This document shows, piece by piece, positions 25,591 to 34,261 of a stretch of DNA of 64,000 nt (its first letter is position 1; every line of letters starts with the position of its first letter). The DNA comes from Hesseltinella vesiculosa (taxonomy: Eukaryota > Mucoromycota > Mucoromycetes > Mucorales > Cunninghamellaceae). The notes beneath the pieces are model-generated. The model did not search any database. It was not told where the DNA came from and saw only the letters and a list, made by a program, of their open reading frames with translations. A program made the position numbers and the translations under genes. The stretch covers positions 310,001 to 374,000 of the forward strand of contig MCGT01000002.1 in assembly GCA_002104935.1 (NCBI GenBank), given 5' to 3'.

Positions 25591-27920
25591 ATGTCTGCTG
25601 TTCTCCGTCAAACTTTTGAACAAGCCAAGAAAGAAAGTAAGTCGATCATTGTCGTGCGGCTCAAGGCAGCTCACCTCTTTTTCTTGTGACGATAAAAACT
25701 AGATCGCCCAGCCTTTGTCACCTTTGTCACAGCTGGATTCCCTACACCTGCTGCTTCGGTAGATATCCTTTTGGCCTTGCAACAAGGTGGTGCTGATATC
25801 ATTGAACTCGGTAAGTCACATGTCCATCAGCACGTAGAAAAAAAAATTAAACAACAAACATCCGCTAACATCTTCCTCTGCTCGTCAACAGGTGTTCCCT
25901 TCACTGATCCTCTTGCCGATGGTCCTGCCATTCAATATGCCAACACTGTAGGCCAGAGTAAGCAATACCCGGGCAACCTGACTGACCAGACTTGTCTTTT
26001 TTTTTTTTTTTTTTTTGACAGATGTCTTTGGAACACGGAACGGATATCCCCATGTGTTTAGATATGGTCAGACAAGCTCGGAGCCGCGGTTTGACAGTGC
26101 CGGTGGTGTTCATGGGCTACTACAATCCTGTGCTGGCTTATGGTGAAGAAAAGATGGTCCAAGACTGCAAGGCTGTCGGCATCAATGGCTTCATCATGGT
26201 GGATCTGCCTCCTGAAGAATCCCACAGCTTCCGTAGCAAGTGCCTCAAGTATGGCCTTTCCTTTGTGCCCTTGGTGGCCCCCACCACCACCGAAGCCCGT
26301 ATGTCCCTGCTTTCACAAGTGACCGACTCCTTCATCTATGTCGTCTCGCGCCTGGGCGTCACTGGCGAACAAAAGGAAGTCAGCAGCACCTTGCCCGACC
26401 TGCTGGCTCGCATCCGCAAACACACCTCTGTCTATCTGGCGGTCGGCTTTGGCGTCGCAACCCGCGACCACTTTTTACAGGTCAGTGATCACGCCGACGG
26501 TGTTGTCATTGGCTCTCGCATCATCAACATCATCCGTGACACCTTGCAAACCAACCCTGACCAAGTCGCCCAGGCTGTCCAGGACTATGCCTCCAGCATC
26601 AGCGCCCGCCAAGTCCCTCTGGGCGCCGCCAACCAGCCTCTTCAACCTTCCCAAGATGGCTTGCAAGTCGACCGGGCGGACCCCGTCACCAAGAGCTTCT
26701 ACGAAATGCCCACCCGCTTTGGTGATTTTGGTGGGGCATACGTGCCTGAATCCCTGGTGGAATGCCTGTCCCAACTGGAGCATGTCTTCCTCGCCGCCAA
26801 AAACGACCCTGCCTTCCGCGCCGAATTTGAATCATACTACGACTACATCTCGCGCCCCTCGCAATTGCAATTCGCCAACCGCCTGACCGAAGACGCCGGC
26901 GGTGCTCGTATCTGGCTCAAGCGCGAAGACCTCAACCACACCGGCTCCCATAAGATCAACAACGCCGTCGGCCAGATCCTCCTTGCCAAGCGCCTCGGTA
27001 AAAAGCGCATCATTGCTGAAACCGGTGCTGGTCAGCACGGTGTTGCTACTGCCACTGTTTGTGCCAAGTTTGGGCTGGACTGTGTGGTGTACATGGGTGC
27101 CGAAGATTGCCGTCGTCAAGCGCTCAACGTGTTCCGCATGCGCATGCTCGGCGCCACTGTCGTCCCTGTCGAAGCTGGCTCCCGCACCCTCAAAGACGCC
27201 ATCAACGAAGCCATGCGTGACTGGGTCACCAACGTTGAAACCACCCACTACCTGGTCGGCTCCGCCATCGGCCCTCATCCCTTCCCTATGATCGTGCGTG
27301 AATTCCAATCCGTCATCGGCAACGAAGCCAAGCGCCAACTGCAAGAAAAGGCTGGCAAGCTCCCTGATATGGTCATGGCTTGTGTTGGCGGCGGCTCCAA
27401 TGCCATCGGCATGTTCTATCCTTTTGTCAATGATACCAGCGTCAAGATCGTCGGCGTGGAGGCCGGCGGTGACGGCGTCGACACCGACCACCACTCGGCC
27501 ACCTTGACCAAAGGCACGCCTGGTGTGCTGCACGGCACTCGCACCTACTTGCTGCAAGACACAAAAGGCCAGATCACCGAAACCCACTCTGTGTCTGCCG
27601 GCCTGGATTACCCTGGCGTTGGCCCTGAACATGCTTTCATGAAGGACTCTGGCCGAGCCGATTATGTCGTGGCGGACGATGCTCAAGCCTTGATCGGCTT
27701 CCGCAAGCTGACCCAACTGGAAGGCATCATCCCTGCCCTCGAATCCTCCCATGCCATCTACTATGCTCACAAGCTAGCCGGCCAGATGCCCAAGGACAAG
27801 GACATTGTGGTGTGCTTGTCCGGCCGTGGTGACAAGGACATGCACACGGTGGTGGAAGTCCTGCCAAAGCTGGGCCCAAAGATTGGCTGGGATCTTCGTT
27901 TTGAATCCAACCTGGAATAG
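25591..27920 (+). CDS. TRP5: Tryptophan synthase, fused alpha-beta
   Basis: Catalyses the last two steps of tryptophan synthesis: indole-3-glycerol phosphate to indole (alpha), then indole plus serine to tryptophan (beta). Four exons (25591-25636, 25703-25810, 25892-25947, 26022-27920) encode 702 residues, normal for the bifunctional fungal enzyme. The alpha domain holds the catalytic Glu in IIELGVPF and Asp in [10 protein letters not shown]. The beta domain holds the PLP lysine in [10 protein letters not shown] and the phosphate-binding GGGSNAIG. The exon 3 donor at 25948 (GTAGGC) is chosen because it keeps frame and aligns ANT|MSLEHG with yeast ANT|VALQNG; the stronger-looking GTAAGC 10 nt downstream would shift the frame. 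Exon 4 has distinctly C-rich third positions, suggesting high expression. A TGACTCA site lies upstream. Confidence 0.97.
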
Positions 27921-28300
27921 ATCCCCCCTTTCATCCCCCCCCCCGAACCAAAATCTTCATCATCTCTGTACCATAGTTTCCTTCCAGCAAAAAATAAAAA
28001 TCAATTAAAACAAGGGGCATCCTTGCCTTTTTGCATTAAAAATTGGAATGGAGACAAGGCTGCTTTGATTTCCCTCGCTGACAGCTTCAGACAGCAACAG
28101 CGACAGCGACAGGATTTTAAAGTTACTGTTACCTGGTGCAAGTGTGTTTATTCCAGAAGCAAGGTTCATGAAGAAAGCAGCTGCACAGCTCTTTTTTTTT
28201 TTGCGAATTTTCCAACAGACTGAGAGGAAACGACGTGGAACGAAAAAAAAAACCATGCACCAGACGGCTCTCATTTACTGCATTCGATTCCCCGAGATCA
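27921..28300. other. Intergenic: TRP5 3' flank
   Basis: Contains AATAAA at about 27993 as a likely polyadenylation signal for TRP5, then roughly 280 bp without a recognisable gene, up to the first 9-bp repeat unit at 28301. Confidence 0.5.
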
Positions 28301-28312
28301 GTAACGCAAGTA
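28301..28312 (+). repeat. Left remnant of GTAACGCAA array
   Basis: GTAACGCAAG followed by TA, directly abutting the Tc1 terminal repeat. It continues in register with the array that resumes at 29376 and is the part of the minisatellite cut off by the insertion. Confidence 0.85.
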
Positions 28313-29375
28313 CAGTCGACGATAAATTATTTGGTCACAACCAATAAAATATTTGGACACCCCTTCCTGATTTTGTGCGGCTCTCAGGGTGTTTGATCGG
28401 CAGAGTGACTTTTTGAGCCACATCTATTTTCGGTCAACTATGGCGACGACCCTTCACATTGCATTCATAAGTTCTTCTCGCAATCAAGACATCTTTGCCA
28501 GAATTGATGAGAGTGTCTGATCCACCCCTGACAGTCGCTTCTGGTGATTTTTAAAGAAGCATTTCGAATGCGATCAGTCAGGTCCGATTTTTTTTCTGAC
28601 GGATGCTGGATCCTTGTTGACTACATGCTTAAGCTTTGCCCAAGTCTCTTCGATTGGATTCAAAAAAGGGGAATAGGGTGGCAAAAAGATGATCTGGTAA
28701 CCGCTGTCTTCAATCCAACTTTGAACAGCCAAGGTCTTGTGAATTGAGGCATTGTCAAAAACCAAGTACTTGAAGTTCTGATCCGTGATTGCCAGCGTAT
28801 TCAACACTTGCTCGATGATTTCCAGAAAGCTGTCACCTGTTGTTCCTACGCACTTCTTTCTTGGAAAGGGTGATAATACCACACTTGGCTATGGCACTCT
28901 CATCAATTCTGGCAAAGATGTATTGCGAGAAGAACTTACGGTATGAATGCAATGTGAAGGGTCGTGACCGTAGTTGACCGAAAATAAATGTTGATGTGAG
29001 TACACTTTTTGGTGTCCATCATTTTCCCGGATTGATTCAAGTCCCGCCTTTTTTTTCTTTTTTTAAAAAATGCACTCTTTGTTTTTCTCTTCCTTTTTCC
29101 CTATTTTCTCTTTTTTTCTTTCTTTACGCTTTTTCCTCTTTTTTTCTTAATTTGACAAGGAAGACACCGAAAAGGATTCGGTAGGTTGTTTCTTTATTTC
29201 ATTATATTTATTCAATTTTATTAACAAATCAATTATCAAAAATAAAAGGTGTCAAGTATTTCATTACAAGTAGAAAATCAGAACAATGTTAAAAAAAATT
29301 GAGGTTCAAAAAGTCACTCTGCCGATCAAACACCCTGAGAGTCGCCAATTTTACCAAATAATTAGTCGTCGACTG
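28313..29375 (-). mobile_element. Tc1/mariner element (defective)
   Basis: A 1063-bp DNA transposon with TA duplications (28311-28312, 29376-29377). Terminal inverted repeats begin CAGTCGACGA and continue ATTATTTGGT; a second shared block covers GACTCTCAGGGTGTTTGATC-like sequence (left 28379-28419, right 29303-29345). Removing the element and one TA rejoins the 9-bp repeats in register, so the insertion boundary is very clear. Inside is a minus-strand C-terminal transposase fragment. A further ~90-bp inverted pair (28424-28515 against 28895-28987) shows that part of the transposase region was duplicated in inverse orientation, so the copy is rearranged and non-autonomous. Confidence 0.9.
28574..28882 (-). 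pseudogene. Tc1-like transposase fragment (DDE_3)
   Basis: About 100 residues of the C-terminal catalytic half of a Tc1/mariner transposase: YLVFDNASIHKT (second Asp) and LPPYSPFLNPIEETW (Glu), separated by 34 residues, the DD34E spacing of Tc1. The N-terminal DNA-binding domain and the first catalytic Asp are missing from this frame. Sequence upstream on the same strand still translates in pieces in other frames, so the gene is frameshifted as well as truncated. Confidence 0.85.
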
Positions 29376-29527
29376 TAACGAAAGGAACGCAAGTAACGCA
29401 AGTAACGAAAGTAACGCAAGTAACGCAAGTAACGAAAGTAACGCAAGTAACGAAAGTAACGCAAGTAACGAAAGTAACGCAAGTAACGCAAGTAACGCAA
29501 GTAACGCAAGTAACGAAAGTAACGAAA
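29376..29527 (+). repeat. 9-bp minisatellite, block 1 (mixed units)
   Basis: About 17 tandem nonamers of two types, GTAACGCAA and GTAACGAAA, in irregular order (one GGAACGCAA variant). Unlike blocks 2 and 3 the types are not segregated, which suggests an older or recombined block. Confidence 0.95.
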
Positions 29528-29634
29528 GTAACGCATGAGCTGATTGGCCAGAGCGCCCATTCCCAAAAAAGGACGGGAAAAAAAGCGGTGCTCTTGCTTC
29601 CTTGCTGGTTTTTTTTTTTTTAAAAAAAAAAAAA
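29528..29634 (+). repeat. 107-bp upstream module, copy 1
   Basis: Starts GTAACGCATGAGCTGATTGG, contains an ATTGG (reverse CCAAT box), a purine stretch with GGACGGG, GCGGTGCTCTTGCTTCC and a T-run then A-run. It recurs at 29824 and 30138 almost without change. Confidence 0.9.
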
Positions 29635-29823
29635 GTAACGCAAGTAACGCAAGTAACGCAAGTAACGCAAGTAACGCAAGTAACGCAAGTAACGCAAGTA
29701 ACGCAAGTAACGCAAGTAACGCAAGTAACGCAAGTAACGCAAGTAACGCAAGTAACGAAAGTAACGAAAGTAACGAAAGTAACGAAAGTAACGAAAGTAA
29801 CGAAAGTAACGAAAGTAACGAAA
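29635..29823 (+). repeat. 9-bp minisatellite, block 2 (13 + 8)
   Basis: Thirteen perfect GTAACGCAA units followed by eight perfect GTAACGAAA units, then the next 107-bp module. Because 9 is a multiple of 3, five of six frames stay open (Val-Thr-Gln, Asn-Ala-Ser and so on). Confidence 0.97.
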
Positions 29824-29930
29824 GTAACGCATGAGCTGATTGGCCAGAGCGCCCATTCCCAAAAAAGGACGGGAAAAAAAGCGGTGCTCTTGCTTCCTTG
29901 CTGGTTTTTTTTTTTTTAAAAAAAAAAAAA
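29824..29930 (+). repeat. 107-bp upstream module, copy 2
   Basis: Appears identical in length and sequence to copy 1, including the T-run/A-run that ends it. Near-perfect identity implies a recent duplication or ongoing homogenisation. Confidence 0.9.
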
Positions 29931-30137
29931 GTAACGCAAGTAACGCAAGTAACGCAAGTAACGCAAGTAACGCAAGTAACGCAAGTAACGCAAGTAACGC
30001 AAGTAACGCAAGTAACGCAAGTAACGCAAGTAACGCAAGTAACGCAAGTAACGCAAGTAACGCAAGTAACGAAAGTAACGAAAGTAACGAAAGTAACGAA
30101 AGTAACGAAAGTAACGAAAGTAACGAAAGTAACGAAA
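29931..30137 (+). repeat. 9-bp minisatellite, block 3 (15 + 8)
   Basis: Fifteen GTAACGCAA units then eight GTAACGAAA units, the same order as block 2 with two extra GTAACGCAA units. Confidence 0.97.
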
Positions 30138-30251
30138 GTAACGCATGAGCTGATTGGCCAGAGCGCCCATTCCCAAAAAAGGATGGGAAAAAAAGCGGTG
30201 CTCTTGCTTCCTTGCTGGTTTTTTTTTTTTTTTTTTTTTAAAAAAAAAATA
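30138..30251 (+). promoter_or_regulatory. Upstream module, copy 3 (directly before ORF)
   Basis: The third copy of the module, with one visible change (GGATGGG for GGACGGG) and a longer T-run, ends immediately before the ATG at 30252. Its position and CCAAT box suggest it is the promoter or leader of the downstream ORF, and that copies 1 and 2 are duplicated upstream versions. Function is inferred. Confidence 0.5.
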
Positions 30252-31334
30252 ATGACGACGGACACTACAACGATGGCAACGTATTCAGAGACGGAACCTA
30301 TGACAACAAACACTGGAGAGATGACCTCCATAGCAGACCCGGTTGCAGATGAACTCTATGAGCTTGCATTCTCCATGACACCCGGAACAGACGAATCGTG
30401 CAAGAAGCTATTCCGTGACGATGCTGTAAAGGATGTTGTTGTGCGTTACCTCTTCGACAATGCGATCACAGGAAAGTCATACCATCATGGCCCAACTGAA
30501 TATGACGAAGGAAAACGCGCAGACACTGTTTACTATCCAAACAACAACGACACAAACCAAGGGCTGCCCCCCATCATTGTCGAATTCCAACTTAAGATCA
30601 CCCACGAATTCATTGTGAGGGCCATGCTTTACTGTCTGTACGTTGTCAAAGAAACGAAAAAATTGCCCATGCTTCTCGTTATCAACATTGATGGGTTTTG
30701 CAGCAAAAAGTTTCGCATGGAAAACTTCAGTCAAGCCGAAAGTGACCCTTTCTACAGCATGTCTTCCATCCTTTGGGCGAAAAAAGTCATGATTTTCAAC
30801 GCCGATTCCATCTCCCAGCATCTTGACGCCCCAATGACGCATATGATAGCTCTGTTGCATATGATCACGCAGCAGCAACGAAACATCGTTGCATTGGAAG
30901 AGTACAAGGACAAGGCACTGCAGTATGTCTTCAAGGTGGCACGCGATGTGTTCGAATCGGCATCCACTGATAAAGTATTGAAGGACACGAAATCCGCCTC
31001 CTTTTGTGATGCCACCATTAAGCAGTACGAGAAGATCCTCAAATACAGTAACGACGGCGAAGTTGATCGAAAGCGCGTTGCTGAGTACGCCCAGGACGGC
31101 ATCCGCTTCACCAAGCATTTCAAAAGTCGTTGCCTTAAACCAGACACAGCAACCGCCACGCCTATGGAACTCTCGAAAAGCAAGGACCTCGAATATGTTG
31201 AAGAGTTCATCGCTTCCCACAAGGGCAAGATGAATTGGCCCGCTTGTTTTGATCTGGGCACCCAACAGGGCCGGTTTGACCGATACGCCTCCTATTCCAC
31301 CCTGAAAATGGCCTTCCACCGTCACAATCTGTAA
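30252..31334 (+). CDS. PD-(D/E)XK-nuclease-like protein, probable multicopy family
   Basis: Intronless ORF of 360 residues. The first 27 are Thr/Met/Glu-rich and low complexity. The body has an Asp in KRADTVYYP followed about 20 residues later by PPIIVEFQ and an amphipathic helix (HEFIVRAMLYCLYV), the D...ExQ arrangement of PD-(D/E)XK folds such as the Rpn/PDDEXK_2 group. The rest is helical (MTHMIALLHMITQQQ) with no further motif that I recognise. Similar ORFs are, to my knowledge, frequent in Mucorales, but I cannot confirm this here. The frame is open upstream through the nonamer array, without an ATG until 30252. AATAAA at 31431 may end the transcript. A nuclease or mobile-element role is inference. 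Confidence 0.6.
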   Translation: MTTDTTTMATYSETEPMTTNTGEMTSIADPVADELYELAFSMTPGTDESCKKLFRDDAVKDVVVRYLFDNAITGKSYHHGPTEYDEGKRADTVYYPNNNDTNQGLPPIIVEFQLKITHEFIVRAMLYCLYVVKETKKLPMLLVINIDGFCSKKFRMENFSQAESDPFYSMSSILWAKKVMIFNADSISQHLDAPMTHMIALLHMITQQQRNIVALEEYKDKALQYVFKVARDVFESASTDKVLKDTKSASFCDATIKQYEKILKYSNDGEVDRKRVAEYAQDGIRFTKHFKSRCLKPDTATATPMELSKSKDLEYVEEFIASHKGKMNWPACFDLGTQQGRFDRYASYSTLKMAFHRHNL

Positions 31335-31489
31335 CATCGATTTGTTGTCTTTTCTTATAATACCCGTTCCTTTCTGTATTCTCCCCTTCGTCTTTGCTCA
31401 GATCACATTTGTTTGCATAAAAAAATGTGAAATAAAAACCACGAAACCATTTTTTTCTCGCGCCTTTCCTCTAGCCATCAGATCACCAG

Positions 31490-31504
31490 CGTTACTTGCG
31501 TTAC
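31490..31504 (-). repeat. Inverted nonamer pair at the far side of the island
   Basis: CGTTACTTGCGTTAC is the exact reverse complement of GTAACGCAAGTAACG, the repeat that fills the arrays upstream of the PD-(D/E)XK-like ORF. It is the only inverted occurrence noticed and sits 156 bp after the ORF's stop, so the ORF is bracketed by nonamers in opposite orientation. Confidence 0.75.
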
Positions 31505-31938
31505 CAACAGGGGCAAATGTGTATGTCACACTGGTAAATTGTTAGCGACCAGGGTTAGTAAACGAAAGGGTCACTTTGATAAAAGCGTAGTGGCACCTGG
31601 TGAAATTTGAGGCTTCACTAATGTGGGGCATGGACATTTTCACATCGATGACTCCTTGGTAATTTACCTCACCAGGGGCCACTTTGGTGGTTTGCTCGAA
31701 TTTACCAATGTGGCCCTTTCTCGATCTCATTTCCCATCCGCCACACGTCAAGAAGCAAAGGCACGCGCGTGGGTACAACCCGCGCTGCTCAAACTGACCT
31801 CCCCATCGATGATATCTAGCCCAAGGCAACAGGTCCTCCCGTGGGGTGTTCAATGATTTTTATCGCCTGTCCTCCTCATCCCAAACGGATTTCACCGCGG
31901 CCTCTCGATAGTCTCTTGCGGCGCACGATGTATAATCC
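31505..31938. other. Non-coding, with weak fold-back
   Basis: No gene recognised. Around 31588-31613 (GTGGCACCTGGTGAAATTT) and 31660-31687 lies an imperfect inverted repeat that could form a hairpin in DNA or RNA. Confidence 0.35.
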
Positions 31939-32175
31939 TGTCCAATAATCCGAGTGTAATGAAGGACTTTTAGGAATGATACGAGGGGCAAGAATTGCCC
32001 CGCCCTTTTTATTTATTTGCTCTTTTCTCTTCCCGCCCTTTCTTTTGTTTCCTTGTCAATTATAGCTTGCATTAGTAGCGAGCAAAGAATTTTTTTAATT
32101 CGTTCCAATTAAAGAAAGTTTCCGCCTCGTATATAAATTCCTAAAAACCCTTCATTACGCTCGGATTATTGGACA
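31939..32175. mobile_element. MITE-like fold-back element
   Basis: A 237-bp segment whose ends are inverted repeats: left starts TGTCCAATAATCCGAG, right ends CTCGGATTATTGGACA. The match extends about 39 bp with few mismatches, then weakly to about 50 bp (ATACGAGG). There is no coding capacity. Target-site duplications are not clear, so a hairpin regulatory element is possible instead. Confidence 0.55.
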
Positions 32176-32352
32176 GAGGAACGAGTAAAATAAGGTTCAC
32201 TGTGGCAATGTTGTGTGACATTGGCCCAATCTTTAGGCGAGCCAAGAAATGGATGCACTTGTTTTTGGTGATTTTTTTTTATTAGCTCCATCAAGACCGC
32301 CAGCAGGCAAAGAGAAAAAAAAAAAAGAGGCTGTACAAAAGAGAAGTGCAAA

Positions 32353-33628
32353 TTATTGATTATATTTGGTTTCCTTGGCAATGGAATGGCTGGCAGAGAT
32401 ACGTCTGGCGTGACCCTTGGCATGGATTCCAGAGAGATTAGAGGATCGGCGGGCATGCGATGGATGGCCTTGGGAAGGAAGAGGAGAGGAAGTGGTTTTG
32501 GTGGGGGAAATGCTGGAGGTGACAGAGTTGTTTGGGTATGAATGCTCAGGGGTATGCAAATCTACTCGAAGGGATGGTTTTTCATTGTTGGCTACGTCCA
32601 AACCTTGGGTATGCAACTAATCAAATGAAAAATGAATGAGTTCAAAAGCATCTTTTACATGTCCTCTACTTACTGGCAAATAAGAGTCATTCTTTTCTCG
32701 TCTTTGGAATCGCTACAAGCAAAGAAGGTTAATTAACTGTTGAGCTCCCCCCCTTTTTTTTCCCCAATCTCCTATTTTGGGAGGAGTTTTTTTTTTTTAC
32801 CTTGTTGGATACCTTGTAAAGTAAGAGCAACAACACAAAAATACCAAACAAGGGAAGTTTACGGTGTGAAGAGGGTGTGGATGGGTCTAAAGGCGGTGAG
32901 GAGGATGAGAGATCGGCAACAGGAATAGGAGCCATCGACAGGCTGTCCTCCAGCACATGATCAGGGTGACCATCGTCCAGACCATCATCACCATCGACAT
33001 GCAGGGCATCGTCGGCATTGGAAAGCAAGAGGTCAACATCGTCATGAGACAAGGAGGGGTCTGTTGGATCGTGGATGTGCGAACCAGGTTCTGGGTGGGC
33101 ATGGTCGTGGTCGTGATCATGGTCGTCTTTCTGGTAGGCAGGGTCTTCCGGCCATTCTAAAGGCTCGCTCTTTTGGCTGGCTTCAAACAGTAACTGATTG
33201 AGATCGATGTCTTCGTCGTTTTTAAATTCCAGAGACTCGTCGTCTTCATACAGATAGTCGCCGTCTCCTAGTTGGTCTTCGTCGTCGTCGTCGTCCAGCT
33301 CGGTCACGAGTTCTTCGCCCAGTTCGTCGCCTTCGTCTTGGTGAGCAACATTGTCATGCATCAGTCCATAATAGTCCATCGGTTCATTGTCGATATCAAA
33401 CGTGGTGGACTGGTCAATGTCATCCTGTTCATGCTGTTCTTCTTCGTCGTCATTTTCTGCCGAGCCATCATCCAATTCGTCTTCAAAGTAATAGTCCATA
33501 GAAACATCGGTTTCAGGGGTAGGCGTCGTGAGGTCCTTTGCATTGCTTTGGTCCTGAGGTTGCTGAGCAAGCACTTGCAAGCAAAGGAATAGAATTAATA
33601 GTTTATAGTAAAGTGGTATCATGGGCAT
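32353..33628 (-). CDS. Acidic, His-rich type I membrane protein, unknown function
   Basis: Three exons (33628-32801, 32712-32674, 32616-32353) encode 376 residues. Residues 1-22 are a signal peptide (short start, LLILFLCLQVLA core). Residues ~25-250 are extremely Asp/Glu-rich with an (Asp-His)4-type stretch that could bind metal ions. A single transmembrane helix (about LPLFGIFVLLLLLYKV) follows near residue 260, then a basic, Ser-rich cytoplasmic tail. The start at Met 33628 is preferred over an in-frame Met 30 nt upstream because it gives a cleaner signal peptide. The topology suggests a secretory-pathway or cell-surface protein; calcium or zinc binding is speculative. Not recognised as a named family. 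Confidence 0.7.
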
Positions 33629-34261
33629 ATGAAGACAAGGAAAAAAAAAAAAAAGCAAGAAAGAAAGAGGAAAGAAGGTCAGTGGGAAAAAAGAGGGGGT
33701 TGAACAAAAAAGAGGTGGGATGGTTTCAATCCCCGATGGCCTTTGGTCAACCTCTGCGCCGCGAAAGAGAACTCTTCAAGTGGATCATCACATGCCTTTC
33801 CTTTCTTTGACCTGCCTCTTTCCCGTCTTTTTTTCCTCCCTTGTCCAAACACGCTTAAGTGGGAAAAATGTATTTTTGGAAGCTAAGCCTTGTTTATCTT
33901 CCTGCGGTTTACCAGGAAGATGACAAAAAAAAAAAATGACGCACCAGCCAATCTTGCCCTTTTGGATACACCAAAACCAAAACGAGTTTCCTTTTACTAC
34001 AAAAAATCCTTGGGTGTCATTGGTTCCCTGAGCCTTGGCATGTCAAAATGAACCTACAAAAACAAAATTGAGACCCAAACCCCAATAAAAATGAAAACCG
34101 AAAGTCATGCCTGTTGTTTTTTTTATTTCGTAAAGCGTTAGGGGAATGAAGAGGAATATGCTTTACAAATTAGAATCTATTCATTTTGGGGAAGTGGTGT
34201 TTCTGTGAGTGGAAAAGGGAAGGGAAGAAGTTCCTGTCTAAAGCTTCGAGCCCGAGCGTAA
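33629..34261. other. Intergenic, 5' flank of membrane protein and 3' flank of TRR1
   Basis: A-rich purine tracts near 33640-33720 directly upstream of the membrane protein start and AT-rich sequence near the TRR1 end. No gene seen. Confidence 0.4.

Noticed and set aside
26832..27770. Minus-strand ORF of 312 codons
   Set aside because: Antisense shadow of the tryptophan synthase beta domain.
28144..28210. Possible fourth copy of the dispersed repeat
   Set aside because: Only GCTGCACAGCTCTTTT is shared with copy B; neighbouring blocks do not match.
29376..30137. CRISPR-like array
   Set aside because: Units are contiguous 9-mers without spacers and the genome is eukaryotic; this is a minisatellite.
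29376..30137. Telomeric or subtelomeric repeat
   Set aside because: GTAACGCAA does not resemble fungal TTAGGG-type telomere units, and conserved housekeeping genes flank it on both sides.
29351..30331. Minus-strand ORF of 326 codons with Cys-Val-Thr and Leu-Ala-Leu repeats
   Set aside because: Produced by the 9-bp array, whose length keeps five of six frames open; no independent coding evidence.
32729..33658. Longer start for the acidic membrane protein (Met 33658)
   Set aside because: It would place Phe-rich residues encoded by an A/T run ahead of the signal peptide; Met 33628 gives a standard signal sequence.
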